Shown in pieces: positions 36,616 through 45,564 of a DNA stretch of 64,000 nucleotides. The notes below the pieces were generated by a model. It was not told where the DNA came from. It ran no database searches and saw only the letters and a program-made list of their open reading frames with translations. The translations under genes and the position numbers were made by a program. Each line of letters begins with the position of its first letter. The first letter of the stretch is position 1. The stretch lies in assembly GCA_937908115.1 (NCBI GenBank), contig CALEQZ010000050.1:1-64000 (forward strand), in the 5' to 3' direction. This DNA is from an uncultured Alcaligenaceae bacterium (GTDB lineage Bacteria > Pseudomonadota > Gammaproteobacteria > Burkholderiales > Burkholderiaceae_B).

Positions 36616-37698
36616 ATGCAGCACCCACACCCTCAGGTCGACGCCGCGGCCACTTCCCGCGCAAGCCAGCCACGCGTCGCTGGCGGCGGCGGCCAGGATG
36701 ATCCTGCCCCCCCTTTTGCCGACAGCTTGTGCGCCGAGATGCGAGCGCTGGGCCGCCAGATCGCCAAGGTTGCTGCCACGCCGGCCGCGGTGCTGATCAT
36801 CGGCGAGAGCGGCACGGGCAAGGACGTGATCGCGCGCCTGCTGCACGAACGCAGCGCCCGCGCACGCGGGCCTTTCGTGCCGGTCAATTGCGGGGCGATC
36901 GCCCCGGCCCTGATCGAGACCCAGCTCTTTGGCCATGAGCCCGGCAGCTATACCGGCGCGACAGGCAGGCGCGCCGGCTATTTCGAGGCGGCTCACGGCG
37001 GCACCCTGTTCCTGGACGAGGTCACCGAGATGCCGCTGGACATGCAGGTCAAGCTGCTGCGCGTGCTGGAAAACGGTTCGTACGCGCGCGTCGGCGGCAC
37101 CGAACTGCTGCACACCGATGCGCGCGTGATCGCCGCGACCAACCGCGACCCGCAGGTTGCCGTGGCCAGCGGCAGGCTGCGCGAGGACCTGCTTTACCGG
37201 TTGGCGGTCGTACCGCTGCAGGTGCCGCCTTTGCGCCGGCGCGGCCAGGACGTGCTGCGCCTGGCGCACCTTTTCCTTGCCGAGTTCAACGCCCGCGAGG
37301 GCATGGAAAAAACGTTTTCGCGCCGCTCGCTCGAAGCGATCGCCGCGTACGATTGGCCGGGCAATGTGCGCGAACTGCGCAACGCCGTGCACCGCGCCCA
37401 TATCCTGTCCGGCGCAGTCGTCGAGATCGGCCCGCTGGCCCGGCCGGCCCCGCCCCAAGGCGCCGCGGGCGCATCGGACGAGGCGGCTGCACCGCATGCC
37501 GGCGCCAGCGGCCCGAGCCTGACCATGGGCGTGGGCACGCCGCTGCAGCAGGCGCAGCGCGCATTCATCGCCGCCACCCTGGACATGTACCAAGGCGACA
37601 AGCGGCGTGCCGCGCGCACGCTGGGCATCAGCCTGAAGACCCTACGCAACCGCATGGATGCGCGGCGCGAACAGGCGCACACGGTGCGTGCCCCGTAG
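36616..37698 (+). CDS. Sigma-54 activator (AAA+/Fis HTH) without a sensor domain
   Basis: 360 aa. The N terminus is only a short unstructured stretch (about 40 residues rich in Pro, Gln and Ala), with no receiver, GAF or PAS domain. The AAA+ module has Walker A GESGTGKD at 63-70, GSYTGA at 110-115, Walker B GGTLFLDEV and RLREDLLYRLAVVPLQ; the C terminus has a Fis-type helix-turn-helix, DKRRAARTLGISLKTLRNR. Activators of this shape (PspF, HrpR-like) are controlled by partner proteins or by their own level. The A-to-S and F-to-Y changes in the sigma-54-contacting loop are noteworthy. GAGGA lies eight bases before ATG 36616. The rpoN gene starts 47 bp downstream, in the same direction. Confidence 0.9.
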   Translation: MQHPHPQVDAAATSRASQPRVAGGGGQDDPAPPFADSLCAEMRALGRQIAKVAATPAAVLIIGESGTGKDVIARLLHERSARARGPFVPVNCGAIAPALIETQLFGHEPGSYTGATGRRAGYFEAAHGGTLFLDEVTEMPLDMQVKLLRVLENGSYARVGGTELLHTDARVIAATNRDPQVAVASGRLREDLLYRLAVVPLQVPPLRRRGQDVLRLAHLFLAEFNAREGMEKTFSRRSLEAIAAYDWPGNVRELRNAVHRAHILSGAVVEIGPLARPAPPQGAAGASDEAAAPHAGASGPSLTMGVGTPLQQAQRAFIAATLDMYQGDKRRAARTLGISLKTLRNRMDARREQAHTVRAP

Positions 37699-37745
37699 CG
37701 CCGATGGCGCATGCGCCTGCGTCGCTTTTCCCTAAGGAGCAGGCA

Positions 37746-39161
37746 TTGACCGAGCTTGTCCAGCAACTGACCATGCGGCAGCAGACCGTGCTGTCGCCGC
37801 GGCTGCAGCAATCGGTCCGAATCCTGCAGATGTCTGCGTTCGAATTCGCGCAGGAGCTGCAGCAGGCGCTGTCCTCCAACCCCTTCCTGGAGGAGGCCGA
37901 ACCCGAGGCCGCGGACGACGAGGGTGCGATTGCCGCACACGGCGCCTCACAGCCGAGCGTCGATGCGGCACCTGCCGCGCCCATCCCCCGCGAATATTCC
38001 GGCGACTACCCCGTGGCCGCAGGCCGGCGCGCTGACGCATACGGGGCGTCGGCCGACGTCGGCGCCTGGGCGGAGCAGCCCGTCACCCTGGCCGAGCGCC
38101 TGCGCGCAGACCTGTGCGGCTATCGCCTGGGCCCGCGCGACCGCGTGTTGGCCGAGTTCATCATCGATGCATTGGACGATGACGGCTACCTGCGCCAAGA
38201 CCTCGCCACGCTGGCCGGCGAGGCCGCATTCGATCCGCCGCCCGCCGACCGGGAATGGAACGTGGCATTAAAGCTCGTGCAGCAGCTGGACGGCTCCGGC
38301 ATCGGTGCGCGCAACCTGGCCGAATGCCTGACGCTGCAGCTGAACGCGGCCGATTGCGCGCCCGGGCTGCGCCGGATGGCCATCGACATCGTCAACGGCC
38401 ACCTGGAAAAGCTGGCGCGCTGCGACTACGCGGGGCTGCGGCGGCTAGTCGGCGGCACCGAGGCCGAGCTGCGCGCCGCGTGCGCCCTTATCAGGACGCT
38501 CGATCCCAAGCCGGGGCGGCGCCACGCCGGCAAGGGCGCAGACTACGTCGTGCCCGACGTGATCGTGCGCAAGGAAAACGGCAAATGGACGGTGGTGCCC
38601 AACCGCAGCTTCCTACCCCGGGCGCGGCTGCACCAGGAGTACGCTGCCCTGTTCCAGCGCGCGCGCGGCGGCGACCGATCGCCCATGGCGCAGGAGTTGC
38701 AAGAGGCACGATGGCTGATCCAGAATATCGAGCAGCGCTTCCAGACCATACAGCGCGTGGCCGAAGCCATCGTCGCGCGCCAGCGCACGTTCTTCGAGTA
38801 CGGTGAGATCGCGCTGCGCCCGCTGATGCTGCGCGAAGTGGCCGACGAGCTGTCCATCCACGAATCGACGGTTTCGCGTGCAACGGGCAACAAATACATG
38901 GCCACGCCGCGCGGCGTCTTCGAGTTTCGGCACTTTTTCTCGCGCGAGCTGGGCACCGAGACCGGGGGCGTCTGCTCGGCCGCCGCCGTGCGCGCCCTGA
39001 TGGAAGAGTTCATCGCGCAGGAAAATCCCGCCAGCCCGCTGTCGGACGTTGCGCTGGCCCACATGCTGGGCGACCAGGGACTGAAGGTGGCGCGGCGCAC
39101 GGTGTCGAAATACCGCCTGCAGATGCGCGTGCCGCCGGCGGAGCTGCGCCGGCGGGCTTGA
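37746..39161 (+). CDS. rpoN: RNA polymerase sigma-54 factor (probable paralogue)
   Basis: About 471 aa. Region I has the Gln-rich LSPRLQQSVRILQMSAFEF and SNPFLEE; region II is a short acidic/Ala stretch. The core-binding domain has GIGARNLAECL and LIRTLDPKPGR. The DNA-binding part has SIHESTVSRATGNKYM and FFSRELGTETGG, and the RpoN box ARRTVSKYR lies near 449-457. Start: TTG 37746 has AAGGAG six bases upstream; the alternative ATG 37704 has none. It lacks the usual rpoN neighbours (lptB upstream, hpf and ptsN downstream) and sits behind an activator gene, so I infer a second, specialised copy alongside a housekeeping one elsewhere. It probably serves the glgA and DUF4142 promoters. Confidence 0.92.
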   Translation: MTELVQQLTMRQQTVLSPRLQQSVRILQMSAFEFAQELQQALSSNPFLEEAEPEAADDEGAIAAHGASQPSVDAAPAAPIPREYSGDYPVAAGRRADAYGASADVGAWAEQPVTLAERLRADLCGYRLGPRDRVLAEFIIDALDDDGYLRQDLATLAGEAAFDPPPADREWNVALKLVQQLDGSGIGARNLAECLTLQLNAADCAPGLRRMAIDIVNGHLEKLARCDYAGLRRLVGGTEAELRAACALIRTLDPKPGRRHAGKGADYVVPDVIVRKENGKWTVVPNRSFLPRARLHQEYAALFQRARGGDRSPMAQELQEARWLIQNIEQRFQTIQRVAEAIVARQRTFFEYGEIALRPLMLREVADELSIHESTVSRATGNKYMATPRGVFEFRHFFSRELGTETGGVCSAAAVRALMEEFIAQENPASPLSDVALAHMLGDQGLKVARRTVSKYRLQMRVPPAELRRRA

Positions 39162-39185
39162 TGGCAGGCCTCGGGCGAGCCGGCG

Positions 39186-40127
39186 CTAGGCCATGTCCGA
39201 GCCGCGGCAGTCGTTGACCGAGCTGGCCTGCGTGACGTTGCTGTAGGGCGGGACGCTGGTGGTCAGCCACACGTTGCCGCCGATCACCGACGCCTTGCCC
39301 ACCGTGATGCGGCCAAGGATGGTCGCGCCGGCGTAGATCACTACGTCGTCCTCGATGATGGGATGGCGCGCCAGGCCCTTCTTGAGTTCGCCGTTCTCGG
39401 ATGCTGGGAAGCGCTTGGCACCGAGCGTCACGGCCTGGTACAGGCGCACGCGCTCGCCGATGATGGTGGTCTCGCCGATCACCACGCCGGTACCGTGGTC
39501 GATGAAGAAGCTACCGCCGATGCGCGCCCCGGGGTGGATGTCTATGCCCGTGTCGGCATGCGCGATCTCGGCGATGATGCGCGCCACCAGCGGCACGCCC
39601 AGGCGGTAAAGCACGTGCGCCAGGCGGTGGTGAATGATCGCGGTCACGCCCGGATAGCACAGCAGCACCTCGTCGACGCTCCTGGCGGCCGGGTCCCCCT
39701 GGTAGGCGGCCACCACGTCCGAATCGAGCATGCGGCGCACCCCGGGCAGCTCGGCGGCGAAGCTGCGCACGATTTCCGTCGCCTTGCGGTCGACGTCGCC
39801 CATGTCGCCGCCCTGCGACAGCGCGGAATAACCCAGCTCCAGGCGCACCTGCCGGCGCAGCTGCTCCAGCGCGCGGGCCAGCGTCAGCTGCACGTAGGCA
39901 TCTTCGTTCTCTTCGCGCAGGTCAGCCGGCCCGAGGCGCATGGGAAACAGTGCGCCGCATAGGTCCTGCACCACTTTGCGGACCTGCTCGACGGAGGGAA
40001 ACTGCCGCTCGCCGGACTGGCGCACCCGGCCGCGCTGGCTGCGCCACTGCATGCGGGCGGCGCGCAGGTCGGCGACGATGTCGTCGAGCTTCCAGTCGGC
40101 GGGGTCGGTCTGGGGCAAAGCACTCAT
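39186..40127 (-). CDS. Serine O-acetyltransferase (EpsC/SrpH type)
   Basis: 313 aa. An N-terminal helical domain of about 170 residues precedes left-handed beta-helix hexapeptide repeats containing DIHPGARIGGSFFIDHGTG, VVIGETTIIGE and HPIIEDDVVIYAGATILG. His and Asp in IDHGTGVVIGE match the catalytic pair of serine acetyltransferases. It makes O-acetylserine from serine and acetyl-CoA for cysteine synthesis. ATG 40127 has AGGAG about 13 bases upstream, a little far. It converges with rpoN across 24 bp. It is larger than E. coli CysE and belongs to the EpsC-like branch, so I give no symbol. Confidence 0.85.
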   Translation of the reverse strand: MSALPQTDPADWKLDDIVADLRAARMQWRSQRGRVRQSGERQFPSVEQVRKVVQDLCGALFPMRLGPADLREENEDAYVQLTLARALEQLRRQVRLELGYSALSQGGDMGDVDRKATEIVRSFAAELPGVRRMLDSDVVAAYQGDPAARSVDEVLLCYPGVTAIIHHRLAHVLYRLGVPLVARIIAEIAHADTGIDIHPGARIGGSFFIDHGTGVVIGETTIIGERVRLYQAVTLGAKRFPASENGELKKGLARHPIIEDDVVIYAGATILGRITVGKASVIGGNVWLTTSVPPYSNVTQASSVNDCRGSDMA

Positions 40128-40294
40128 TTTCTGGCGAAACTCCTGATGCAATGATTGCCGCGCCGCAGCGCAGCCTAGCCTGCCCTCCAATGTACGCCCG
40201 CCGGTGCAGGTGCGCCACAAAAACCCCGGCGTGCGAGGCAGTATTGGCCGGCATGCGGACGCTGGCGCCGGGTCGGCACAGGGCTGGCCCGACG

Positions 40295-41152
40295 CTAGAC
40301 GATATCCAACGGCACGGCATGCGTGGGCGGCGCAAACGCCCGGTCCAGGGTCGCCAGGTCGGCTTCGTCCAGCGCCAGGCCGCCGGCGGCGGCATTTTGG
40401 CGCACATGCTCGGGCGATACCGCCTTGGGGATGGCGATGACGTCGCCGCCGCGCAGCGTCCAGGCCAGCGCCACCTGCGCGGGCGTGGCGCCGTGCCGGG
40501 CGGCCACCTCGCGCAGGGCCGGGTGCCCCAACATGCCCTTGGACAGGCGTCCGCCCTGGGCCAGCGGGCAATAGGCCATTGCCGGCATGCCCGCACCGCG
40601 CATCAGCGGCAGCAGGTCGTACTCGATGCCGCGCGAAGCCAGGTGATAAAGCACCTGGTTGACTGCGCATCCGCGCCCGCCCGGCTCGCGCATCAGGTCT
40701 TCGAGCAGCGCCGCGTCGAAGTTGGATACGCCCCAGCGCAGGATCTTGCCGTCGCGCTGCAGGCGCTGCATCGCCTCGATCGTCTCGGCCAGCGGGATGC
40801 GGCCTGGCCAGTGCAGCAGGTACAAGTCCAGGCGGTCGGTGCCCAGGCGCCTTAAGCTGGCTTCGCAGGCGGACGCGGCCTGGCGCAGCCCGGCGCGATG
40901 CGGGTACACCTTGGATACCAGGAAGACCTCGTCGCGGCGCCCGGCGATGGCCTTGCCCACCACCGATTCCGCGCCGCCGTCGGCATACATCTCGGCGGTG
41001 TCGATCAGGGTCATGCCCAAATCCACGCCCAATTGCAGGGCGCGAATTTCGGCGCCGGCGTGCTCGGCGCGCTCGCCCATGAACCACGTGCCTTGGCCGA
41101 GGGCGGGCACGGTGCTCCCGTCGGGCAGCGTGACGGTGGGGATGGCGGACAT
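40295..41152 (-). CDS. Aldo/keto reductase
   Basis: 285 aa TIM-barrel oxidoreductase. The catalytic tetrad is present as Asp and Tyr in DTAEMYADG, Lys in VSKVYP and His in LLHWPG. NADPH-binding sequence AIPKAVSPEHVRQN lies near the C terminus. Members reduce aldehydes and ketones; the substrate is unknown. ATG 41152 follows AAGGGG by about ten bases; a TTG at 41161 is open but less likely. The 167 bp between this gene and the serine acetyltransferase start show no gene or clear signal. Confidence 0.87.
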   Translation of the reverse strand: MSAIPTVTLPDGSTVPALGQGTWFMGERAEHAGAEIRALQLGVDLGMTLIDTAEMYADGGAESVVGKAIAGRRDEVFLVSKVYPHRAGLRQAASACEASLRRLGTDRLDLYLLHWPGRIPLAETIEAMQRLQRDGKILRWGVSNFDAALLEDLMREPGGRGCAVNQVLYHLASRGIEYDLLPLMRGAGMPAMAYCPLAQGGRLSKGMLGHPALREVAARHGATPAQVALAWTLRGGDVIAIPKAVSPEHVRQNAAAGGLALDEADLATLDRAFAPPTHAVPLDIV

Positions 41153-41193
41153 GGCGATCAACCCCTTAAAGTCAATCGGGCATGGGCAATAGC

Positions 41194-41811
41194 TTACTTG
41201 CTGCGCCTGACCATGGCCACGATCGTTTCCTGCAGTTCGTCACAGGCCTGCTGCGGCGTCAGGTCGCCGGCCAGCGCCGCTTGCGACAGCGCGTCGGCCG
41301 CCCCGAGCATCGCCCACAGGCTGGCTCGGGATACCCCTTGGGGACCAGCATACGGCGCCAGCACTGCCCGGCATTTCTCCAAGAATGCCTGCTGGTATTG
41401 GCGCTTGACCGCGGCCAGTTCAGGCGAACCGCTTAGCGCGGCCAGCACATCCGGAATCTCCCGCCCCTGCGTGAGCACGCAATCCACGTAGCTGGTCGCG
41501 ATCACCCGCGCCTTGTCCTCGAGCGTCGGCTTGCCCGCCGCGATGGCCGCGTCCATCAGCGCCGTCTGGCGGGCATCGAAGTCCTGGTACAGCGCCGCAA
41601 GCAAACCGTTACGCGTGCCGAAGTGGTCGTAGACCACCGGCTTGGTCACGCCGGCGGCCTCGGCCAGGCGCCCCAAGGTCAGCGCGTCCGTGCCCTCTTC
41701 GCGGACCAGCGTCCAGGACACGTCCAGCAGCTGGCGCAGCCGCTCGCCGCGAGACAGCCTGCGACGTGGCGCCGCCGTCGCGGCAGCGGTACGGGTCATC
41801 GGGGTTGACAT
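41194..41811 (-). CDS. TetR-family repressor, divergent from MFS exporter
   Basis: 205 aa. The N-terminal helix-turn-helix is LGRLAEAAGVTKPVVYDHFGTRNGLLAAL, close to the AcrR/TetR consensus. The C-terminal half is helical and variable, as expected for a ligand-binding domain. The gene is divergent from an MFS exporter 102 bp away, and that gap carries AGTAAGTTACT-type palindromes over the repressor's own promoter, so it probably represses itself and the exporter until a toxic ligand binds. The inducer is unknown. Confidence 0.87.
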   Translation of the reverse strand: MSTPMTRTAAATAAPRRRLSRGERLRQLLDVSWTLVREEGTDALTLGRLAEAAGVTKPVVYDHFGTRNGLLAALYQDFDARQTALMDAAIAAGKPTLEDKARVIATSYVDCVLTQGREIPDVLAALSGSPELAAVKRQYQQAFLEKCRAVLAPYAGPQGVSRASLWAMLGAADALSQAALAGDLTPQQACDELQETIVAMVRRSK

Positions 41812-41821
41812 CGTTTATATA

Positions 41822-41864
41822 CCAATAGTAAGTTACTGATAGTAGGTTACCAACAGTATATTGG
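41822..41864. promoter_or_regulatory. tetR/MFS operator-promoter region
   Basis: Two adjacent 11-bp dyads, AGTAAGTTACT (41827-41837) and AGTAGGTTACC (41841-41851), lie between outer arms CCAATA (41822-41827) and TATTGG (41859-41864). On the minus strand TTGGTA (41853-41848) and TACTAT (41830-41825) are spaced by 17 bp and form a good promoter for the repressor gene, fully overlapped by the dyads. AT-rich against its surroundings. Confidence 0.6.
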
Positions 41865-41913
41865 GCGTGCCGCTGAGCGGCAATCGGCAGCGGCCCGCCA
41901 CGCGTAAACGACC

Positions 41914-43386
41914 ATGACGACTGCTTCCCTTTCCCATCCCCAATCGGCCGGCCGCAAGGCGTGGTTCGGCCTGACCGCCGTGCTCGCCCTCGTCCTCTTG
42001 GTGGCGATGGACGGCTCCGTACTGTACCTGGCCATGCCACGGGTGACATCGACACTGCTGCCGACGGCGGACCAGGCGCTGTGGATGCTAGACATCTACG
42101 GATTCGTCGTGGGGTCGCTGCTGATCACCTTCGGCAACATCGGCGACCGCCATGGCCGGCTGAAACTGATCATGGCCGGCGCCACGGTGTTTGGCCTGGG
42201 TTCGCTCGGCGTCGCGTATTCGACGAGCGCCGAGGCCATGATCGCCTGCCGGGCGCTGATGGGCCTGGGCGGCGCCACGCTGCTGCCCTCCGGCCTTGCC
42301 ATCGTCAGCGCGCTCTTTCCCGATCCGCGCCAGCGCGCCCAGGCGATCGGCATTTTTGCCGCGACTTTTGCGGCCGGGTTTGCCATAGGGCCTGTCATCG
42401 GCGGGCTGCTGCTACAGCGCTATGACTGGGGCGTGGTTTTCCTGATCAACGTGCCCGTCGTGGCCGCCTTCTTGCTGGCCGCGCCTGCCCTGCTGCGGGA
42501 GGTGCGCGCCGGCAGCACCGGCCGCATCGACGCCGCCAGCCTGCTGCTTTCGTTTGCCGGCATCCTATTGTCGACCTACGCCATCAAGAGCGCCGCGGCT
42601 GCGGGACTGGGCAGGCAACAACTGGTTGCCGGTATCGCCGGCGCCACTGCGCTGGCGCTGTTCCTGCGGCGGCAGCGGCGCATCCCCCTTCCCTTGCTGG
42701 ATCTGTCGCTGTTCAAGGACCCGGTGTTCTCGATTGCCATTTTGACCGGCCTGCTGTCGCTGGTCGTCTGGTCCGCCGCCGGTTATCTGTCGGGCATGTA
42801 CCTGCAATCGGTGCTGGGCCTGGACGTCTTCGACGCGGCCCTGCTGACCCTGCCGGGTGCCGCAGTCCTGACCGCCACCTGCGTCGGCACGAGCCGCATC
42901 GTCGAGCGCATCGGCCGCAAGCGGGCGTTGGTGGCCACCCATGCCCTGATCGGAGCCGGCCTGTTGCCGATGCTGCTGACGACGGTCGATTCGGGTGCCG
43001 TCGCCTTCGTCGCCTCGACCCTCCTGGCCGGCGTGGGGTACGGCTTGTCCTTTAGCCTGGTCGCCGAGATCGCCGTGTCTGCCGTGCCGGCCGAACGTGC
43101 CGGCGCCGCGGGGTCCATTGCCGAAACCAGCAACGAAATCGGCAACGCCCTGGGCATCACCCTGCTTGGGTCGCTGGCAACGCTGGTGTTCCGCCTACAG
43201 GGTCCTGGCTTGGCCAGCACCTTGAACGAGACACTCAGCCTGGCCGGGCTGGAGGCGTCGGCCGCCATCCAGGCCAAGCAGGCCTTCGTTGCGGGCATGC
43301 ACCTGGCGGTTGGCGCGGGCGCTGCCCTGGCCTTGCTTGCCGCGGTAGCCGCATGGCGCTGGCTGCCGGATAAGCTGCCCGAGTGA
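41914..43386 (+). CDS. MFS drug exporter, DHA2 family (14 TM)
   Basis: 490 aa with about 14 hydrophobic segments. Motif A variant GNIGDRHGRLK follows TM2; motif C-like GFAIGPVIGGLLLQ lies in TM5, and motif D1-like LDIYGFVVGSLLITFG near TM2. ALPNI-type MDGSVLYLAMP at the N terminus is common in SmvA/LfrA-like quaternary-amine exporters. It likely exports cationic antimicrobials by proton antiport. The divergent TetR gene is its presumed regulator. The N terminus contains no signal peptide. No helper membrane-fusion protein is adjacent. Confidence 0.87.
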   Translation: MTTASLSHPQSAGRKAWFGLTAVLALVLLVAMDGSVLYLAMPRVTSTLLPTADQALWMLDIYGFVVGSLLITFGNIGDRHGRLKLIMAGATVFGLGSLGVAYSTSAEAMIACRALMGLGGATLLPSGLAIVSALFPDPRQRAQAIGIFAATFAAGFAIGPVIGGLLLQRYDWGVVFLINVPVVAAFLLAAPALLREVRAGSTGRIDAASLLLSFAGILLSTYAIKSAAAAGLGRQQLVAGIAGATALALFLRRQRRIPLPLLDLSLFKDPVFSIAILTGLLSLVVWSAAGYLSGMYLQSVLGLDVFDAALLTLPGAAVLTATCVGTSRIVERIGRKRALVATHALIGAGLLPMLLTTVDSGAVAFVASTLLAGVGYGLSFSLVAEIAVSAVPAERAGAAGSIAETSNEIGNALGITLLGSLATLVFRLQGPGLASTLNETLSLAGLEASAAIQAKQAFVAGMHLAVGAGAALALLAAVAAWRWLPDKLPE

Positions 43387-43485
43387 CATGCCGGCGGCCG
43401 CGCTGCCCGGCCTAGCCGCCGGCTGCCCGCGGCAAGGGGTAAGATCTGGGTTTGACTGTTGCAAAGGCCCAGAGCCGGTTTGGCG

Positions 43486-43520
43486 GCGCCCGATCCGGGC
43501 GCGCGAGCCGGCCTTTTTTC
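43486..43520 (+). terminator. Possible terminator after the MFS gene
   Basis: GCGCCCG (43486-43492), three bases, CGGGCGC (43496-43502) form a stem, but the run TTTTTTCTTTTT begins about ten bases later at 43513. The distance makes it weaker than a classic terminator. Confidence 0.4.
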
Positions 43521-43535
43521 TTTTTGCACCCATCT

Positions 43536-44450
43536 GTGTCGACCCCACCCCATGCGCGCGCCTCGGCGGCGGGCGGCATCGCCTGCATCCTGGGCGGCAT
43601 GCTTTGCCTGACGATCAGCGACAGCCTGGCCAAATGGCTGGGCGCACACTATGCGCCCATCCAGCTGCTGTTCCTGCGCGGTTCGATCGCCCTGACCGTG
43701 ATCGCCACCGCAGTGCTGGCGGTGGCCGGCCGCCCGGCGCTGCGTACGCGTTACCTGCGCCTGCACATGCTGCGCGGGGCCATCAACGTCGCCTCGGCCA
43801 GCTGCTTTTACCTGGGGTTGACGCTGTTGCCCTTGGCCGAAGTGACGGCCATCGCGTTTGCCGCCCCGCTGTTCGTCATCAGCCTATCGGCGCTTTTGTT
43901 GCGCGAACCCGTGGGCGCGGGCCGATGGGCGGCGGTGCTGGTCGGTTTCCTGGGGGTGCTGGTCGTCGTGCGCCCGGGCGTATCGGGCTTTCAGCCGGCC
44001 GGGCTGCTGCCGCTGGCCACGGCGCTGTGCTATGCCTTCATGATGCTGACGGCCCGCCGCATCGGCCCGGACGAGAAGATGCCGACGATGATGTTCTACA
44101 TCGCACTCGGCCAGGTGGTGTTCAGCGCCGCGCTTCAGCCATGGTTCTGGCAACCGGTGCAGGCGCCGCACTGGCCCGGCATTGCCGGCATCGCCGTGTT
44201 CAGCACGCTGGGCCTGGGGCTGATCACGCAGGCGTTTCGGATTGCCCCGGCCTCGACCGTGGCGCCCTTCGATTATTCGGGCATCGTGTGGGCCGTGCTC
44301 TTCGGCTGGCTATTCTGGGACGAACTGCCCGACGCCTGGGCCTGGGTCGGCAGCGCGCTGATCATGGGCAGCGGCCTATACGTCGCCATCAGCGAAGCCC
44401 GCCGCGGCCGTGCCGCGCGCGGGCGACAAGCACCGCCTTCTCGCGGCTAG
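43536..44450 (+). CDS. EamA/DMT-family exporter
   Basis: 304 aa with about ten membrane segments in two EamA repeats. The first repeat has SDSLAKWLGAHYAPIQLLFLRG and ends with LVGFLGVLVVVRPG; the second has the matching FDYSGIVWAVLFGWLFWDE and a final helix with IMGSGLYVAI. Family members export amino acids or other metabolites. GTG 43536 is my choice; upstream in-frame sequence is Phe-rich from the T tract and unlikely to be coded. No clear ribosome site is seen. Its stop shares the bases CTAG with the stop of the convergent carbamoylase gene. Confidence 0.8.
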   Translation: MSTPPHARASAAGGIACILGGMLCLTISDSLAKWLGAHYAPIQLLFLRGSIALTVIATAVLAVAGRPALRTRYLRLHMLRGAINVASASCFYLGLTLLPLAEVTAIAFAAPLFVISLSALLLREPVGAGRWAAVLVGFLGVLVVVRPGVSGFQPAGLLPLATALCYAFMMLTARRIGPDEKMPTMMFYIALGQVVFSAALQPWFWQPVQAPHWPGIAGIAVFSTLGLGLITQAFRIAPASTVAPFDYSGIVWAVLFGWLFWDELPDAWAWVGSALIMGSGLYVAISEARRGRAARGRQAPPSRG

Positions 44451-45388
44451 CGCGGCAGCGGCTCGCCCGGCCCCGTGCGCTCGACGATCAGCCGATAGTG
44501 CTCCGGCCGGCGGTGGCGCGCGAAGTTGAACACGTGCCGGCGGAAGGTTTCGGCCAAGTCTAGGTCGGCGTTGACCGCGATCACCTCGTCGTCCTCGGTA
44601 CTGGCCTGCGCCACGATTTCACCTGTCGGGGCCACGATGACCGAGCCGCCGATCATGTGGTGGCCGTCTTCATAGCCGCACTTGGCCGCCGCTGCGGCCC
44701 AGACGCAGTTCTGGTAGGCGCTGGCCTGCAAGGTGATCAAGTGGTGGTGCATGCGCAGGTGGACGGGCTCGGGCCAGTGAATGTTGACCGACGGCGTGTT
44801 ATAGCCGAGCAGCACCAGGTTGGCACTTTGCAGCGACATGACCCGCCAGGTCTCCGGCCAGCGGCGGTCGTTGCACAGGCACATGCCTATCTTGGCGCCC
44901 ATGGCGTCCCAGACGCCGAACGGCTGATCGCCGACGCGGAAGAACTTCTTTTCCAAATGCTGGAACGGCGCGTCCGGCTTGTGGTCGTCGTGGCCGGGAA
45001 GATGAATCTTGCGGTACTTGCCGACGATGCGCGCGCTGCGGTCGACCAGGATGGCCGTGTTGTACGGCGTGCCTTCGGGCGTGAGCTCGGCATAGCCGAG
45101 GTAGAAACCCACCTCCAGGCGCCGGGCCTCGTCGAAAAGCGGCTGCACATCGGCGTTGGGCATCTGTTTCTCGAAAAAGCGCGCCTGCGCCTCTTCTTCG
45201 CTCATCCAATAGCGCGGAAAGAACGTGGTCAACGCCAGTTCCGGGAACACCACCAGTTGCGCGCCCCGGGCGTGCGCCTCGCGCAGCATCTCCACCAGCC
45301 GCGCCACGACGGCCTTGCGGGTATCGGCCAGGTGAACCGGTCCCATCTGCGCAACTGCTAGGCCGATCTTTCGTTTGCCCTTGCTCAT
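44447..45388 (-). CDS. N-carbamoyl-D-amino acid hydrolase-like nitrilase
   Basis: 313 aa carbon-nitrogen hydrolase. The catalytic triad is Glu50 (VVFPELALTT), Lys127 (KYRKIHLPG) and Cys172 (MCLCNDRRWPE), at the positions expected for D-carbamoylase, and HHLITLQASAYQN also fits that group. It hydrolyses N-carbamoyl-D-amino acids to D-amino acids, CO2 and ammonia. AAGGAG lies nine bases before ATG 45388. The neighbouring D-aminoacylase and Asp/Glu racemase support a role in D-amino acid or hydantoin metabolism, although no hydantoinase is in the window. Confidence 0.85.
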   Translation of the reverse strand: MSKGKRKIGLAVAQMGPVHLADTRKAVVARLVEMLREAHARGAQLVVFPELALTTFFPRYWMSEEEAQARFFEKQMPNADVQPLFDEARRLEVGFYLGYAELTPEGTPYNTAILVDRSARIVGKYRKIHLPGHDDHKPDAPFQHLEKKFFRVGDQPFGVWDAMGAKIGMCLCNDRRWPETWRVMSLQSANLVLLGYNTPSVNIHWPEPVHLRMHHHLITLQASAYQNCVWAAAAAKCGYEDGHHMIGGSVIVAPTGEIVAQASTEDDEVIAVNADLDLAETFRRHVFNFARHRRPEHYRLIVERTGPGEPLPR

Positions 45389-45564
45389 GCTTGGACGCTC
45401 CTTTGCTGGATACGGAAAGGCGCTAAGCATGCCGCTGGCCGCGGGGGCGGGCAAACCTGTCGGCCGGGGCGCGGCCGCCAATGGCCCGGATGCGAAAACC
45501 CTGCATAAATCAAGGTCTTGCGCGGGATCGCAGCGTTTTTTCCAGGCCGCGCGATAGCCCGAGG

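Noticed and set aside
44447..44450. Shared CTAG stop of two convergent genes
   Set aside because: A neat overlap, but it arises simply because TAG and CTA occur in CTAG; no biological meaning is needed.
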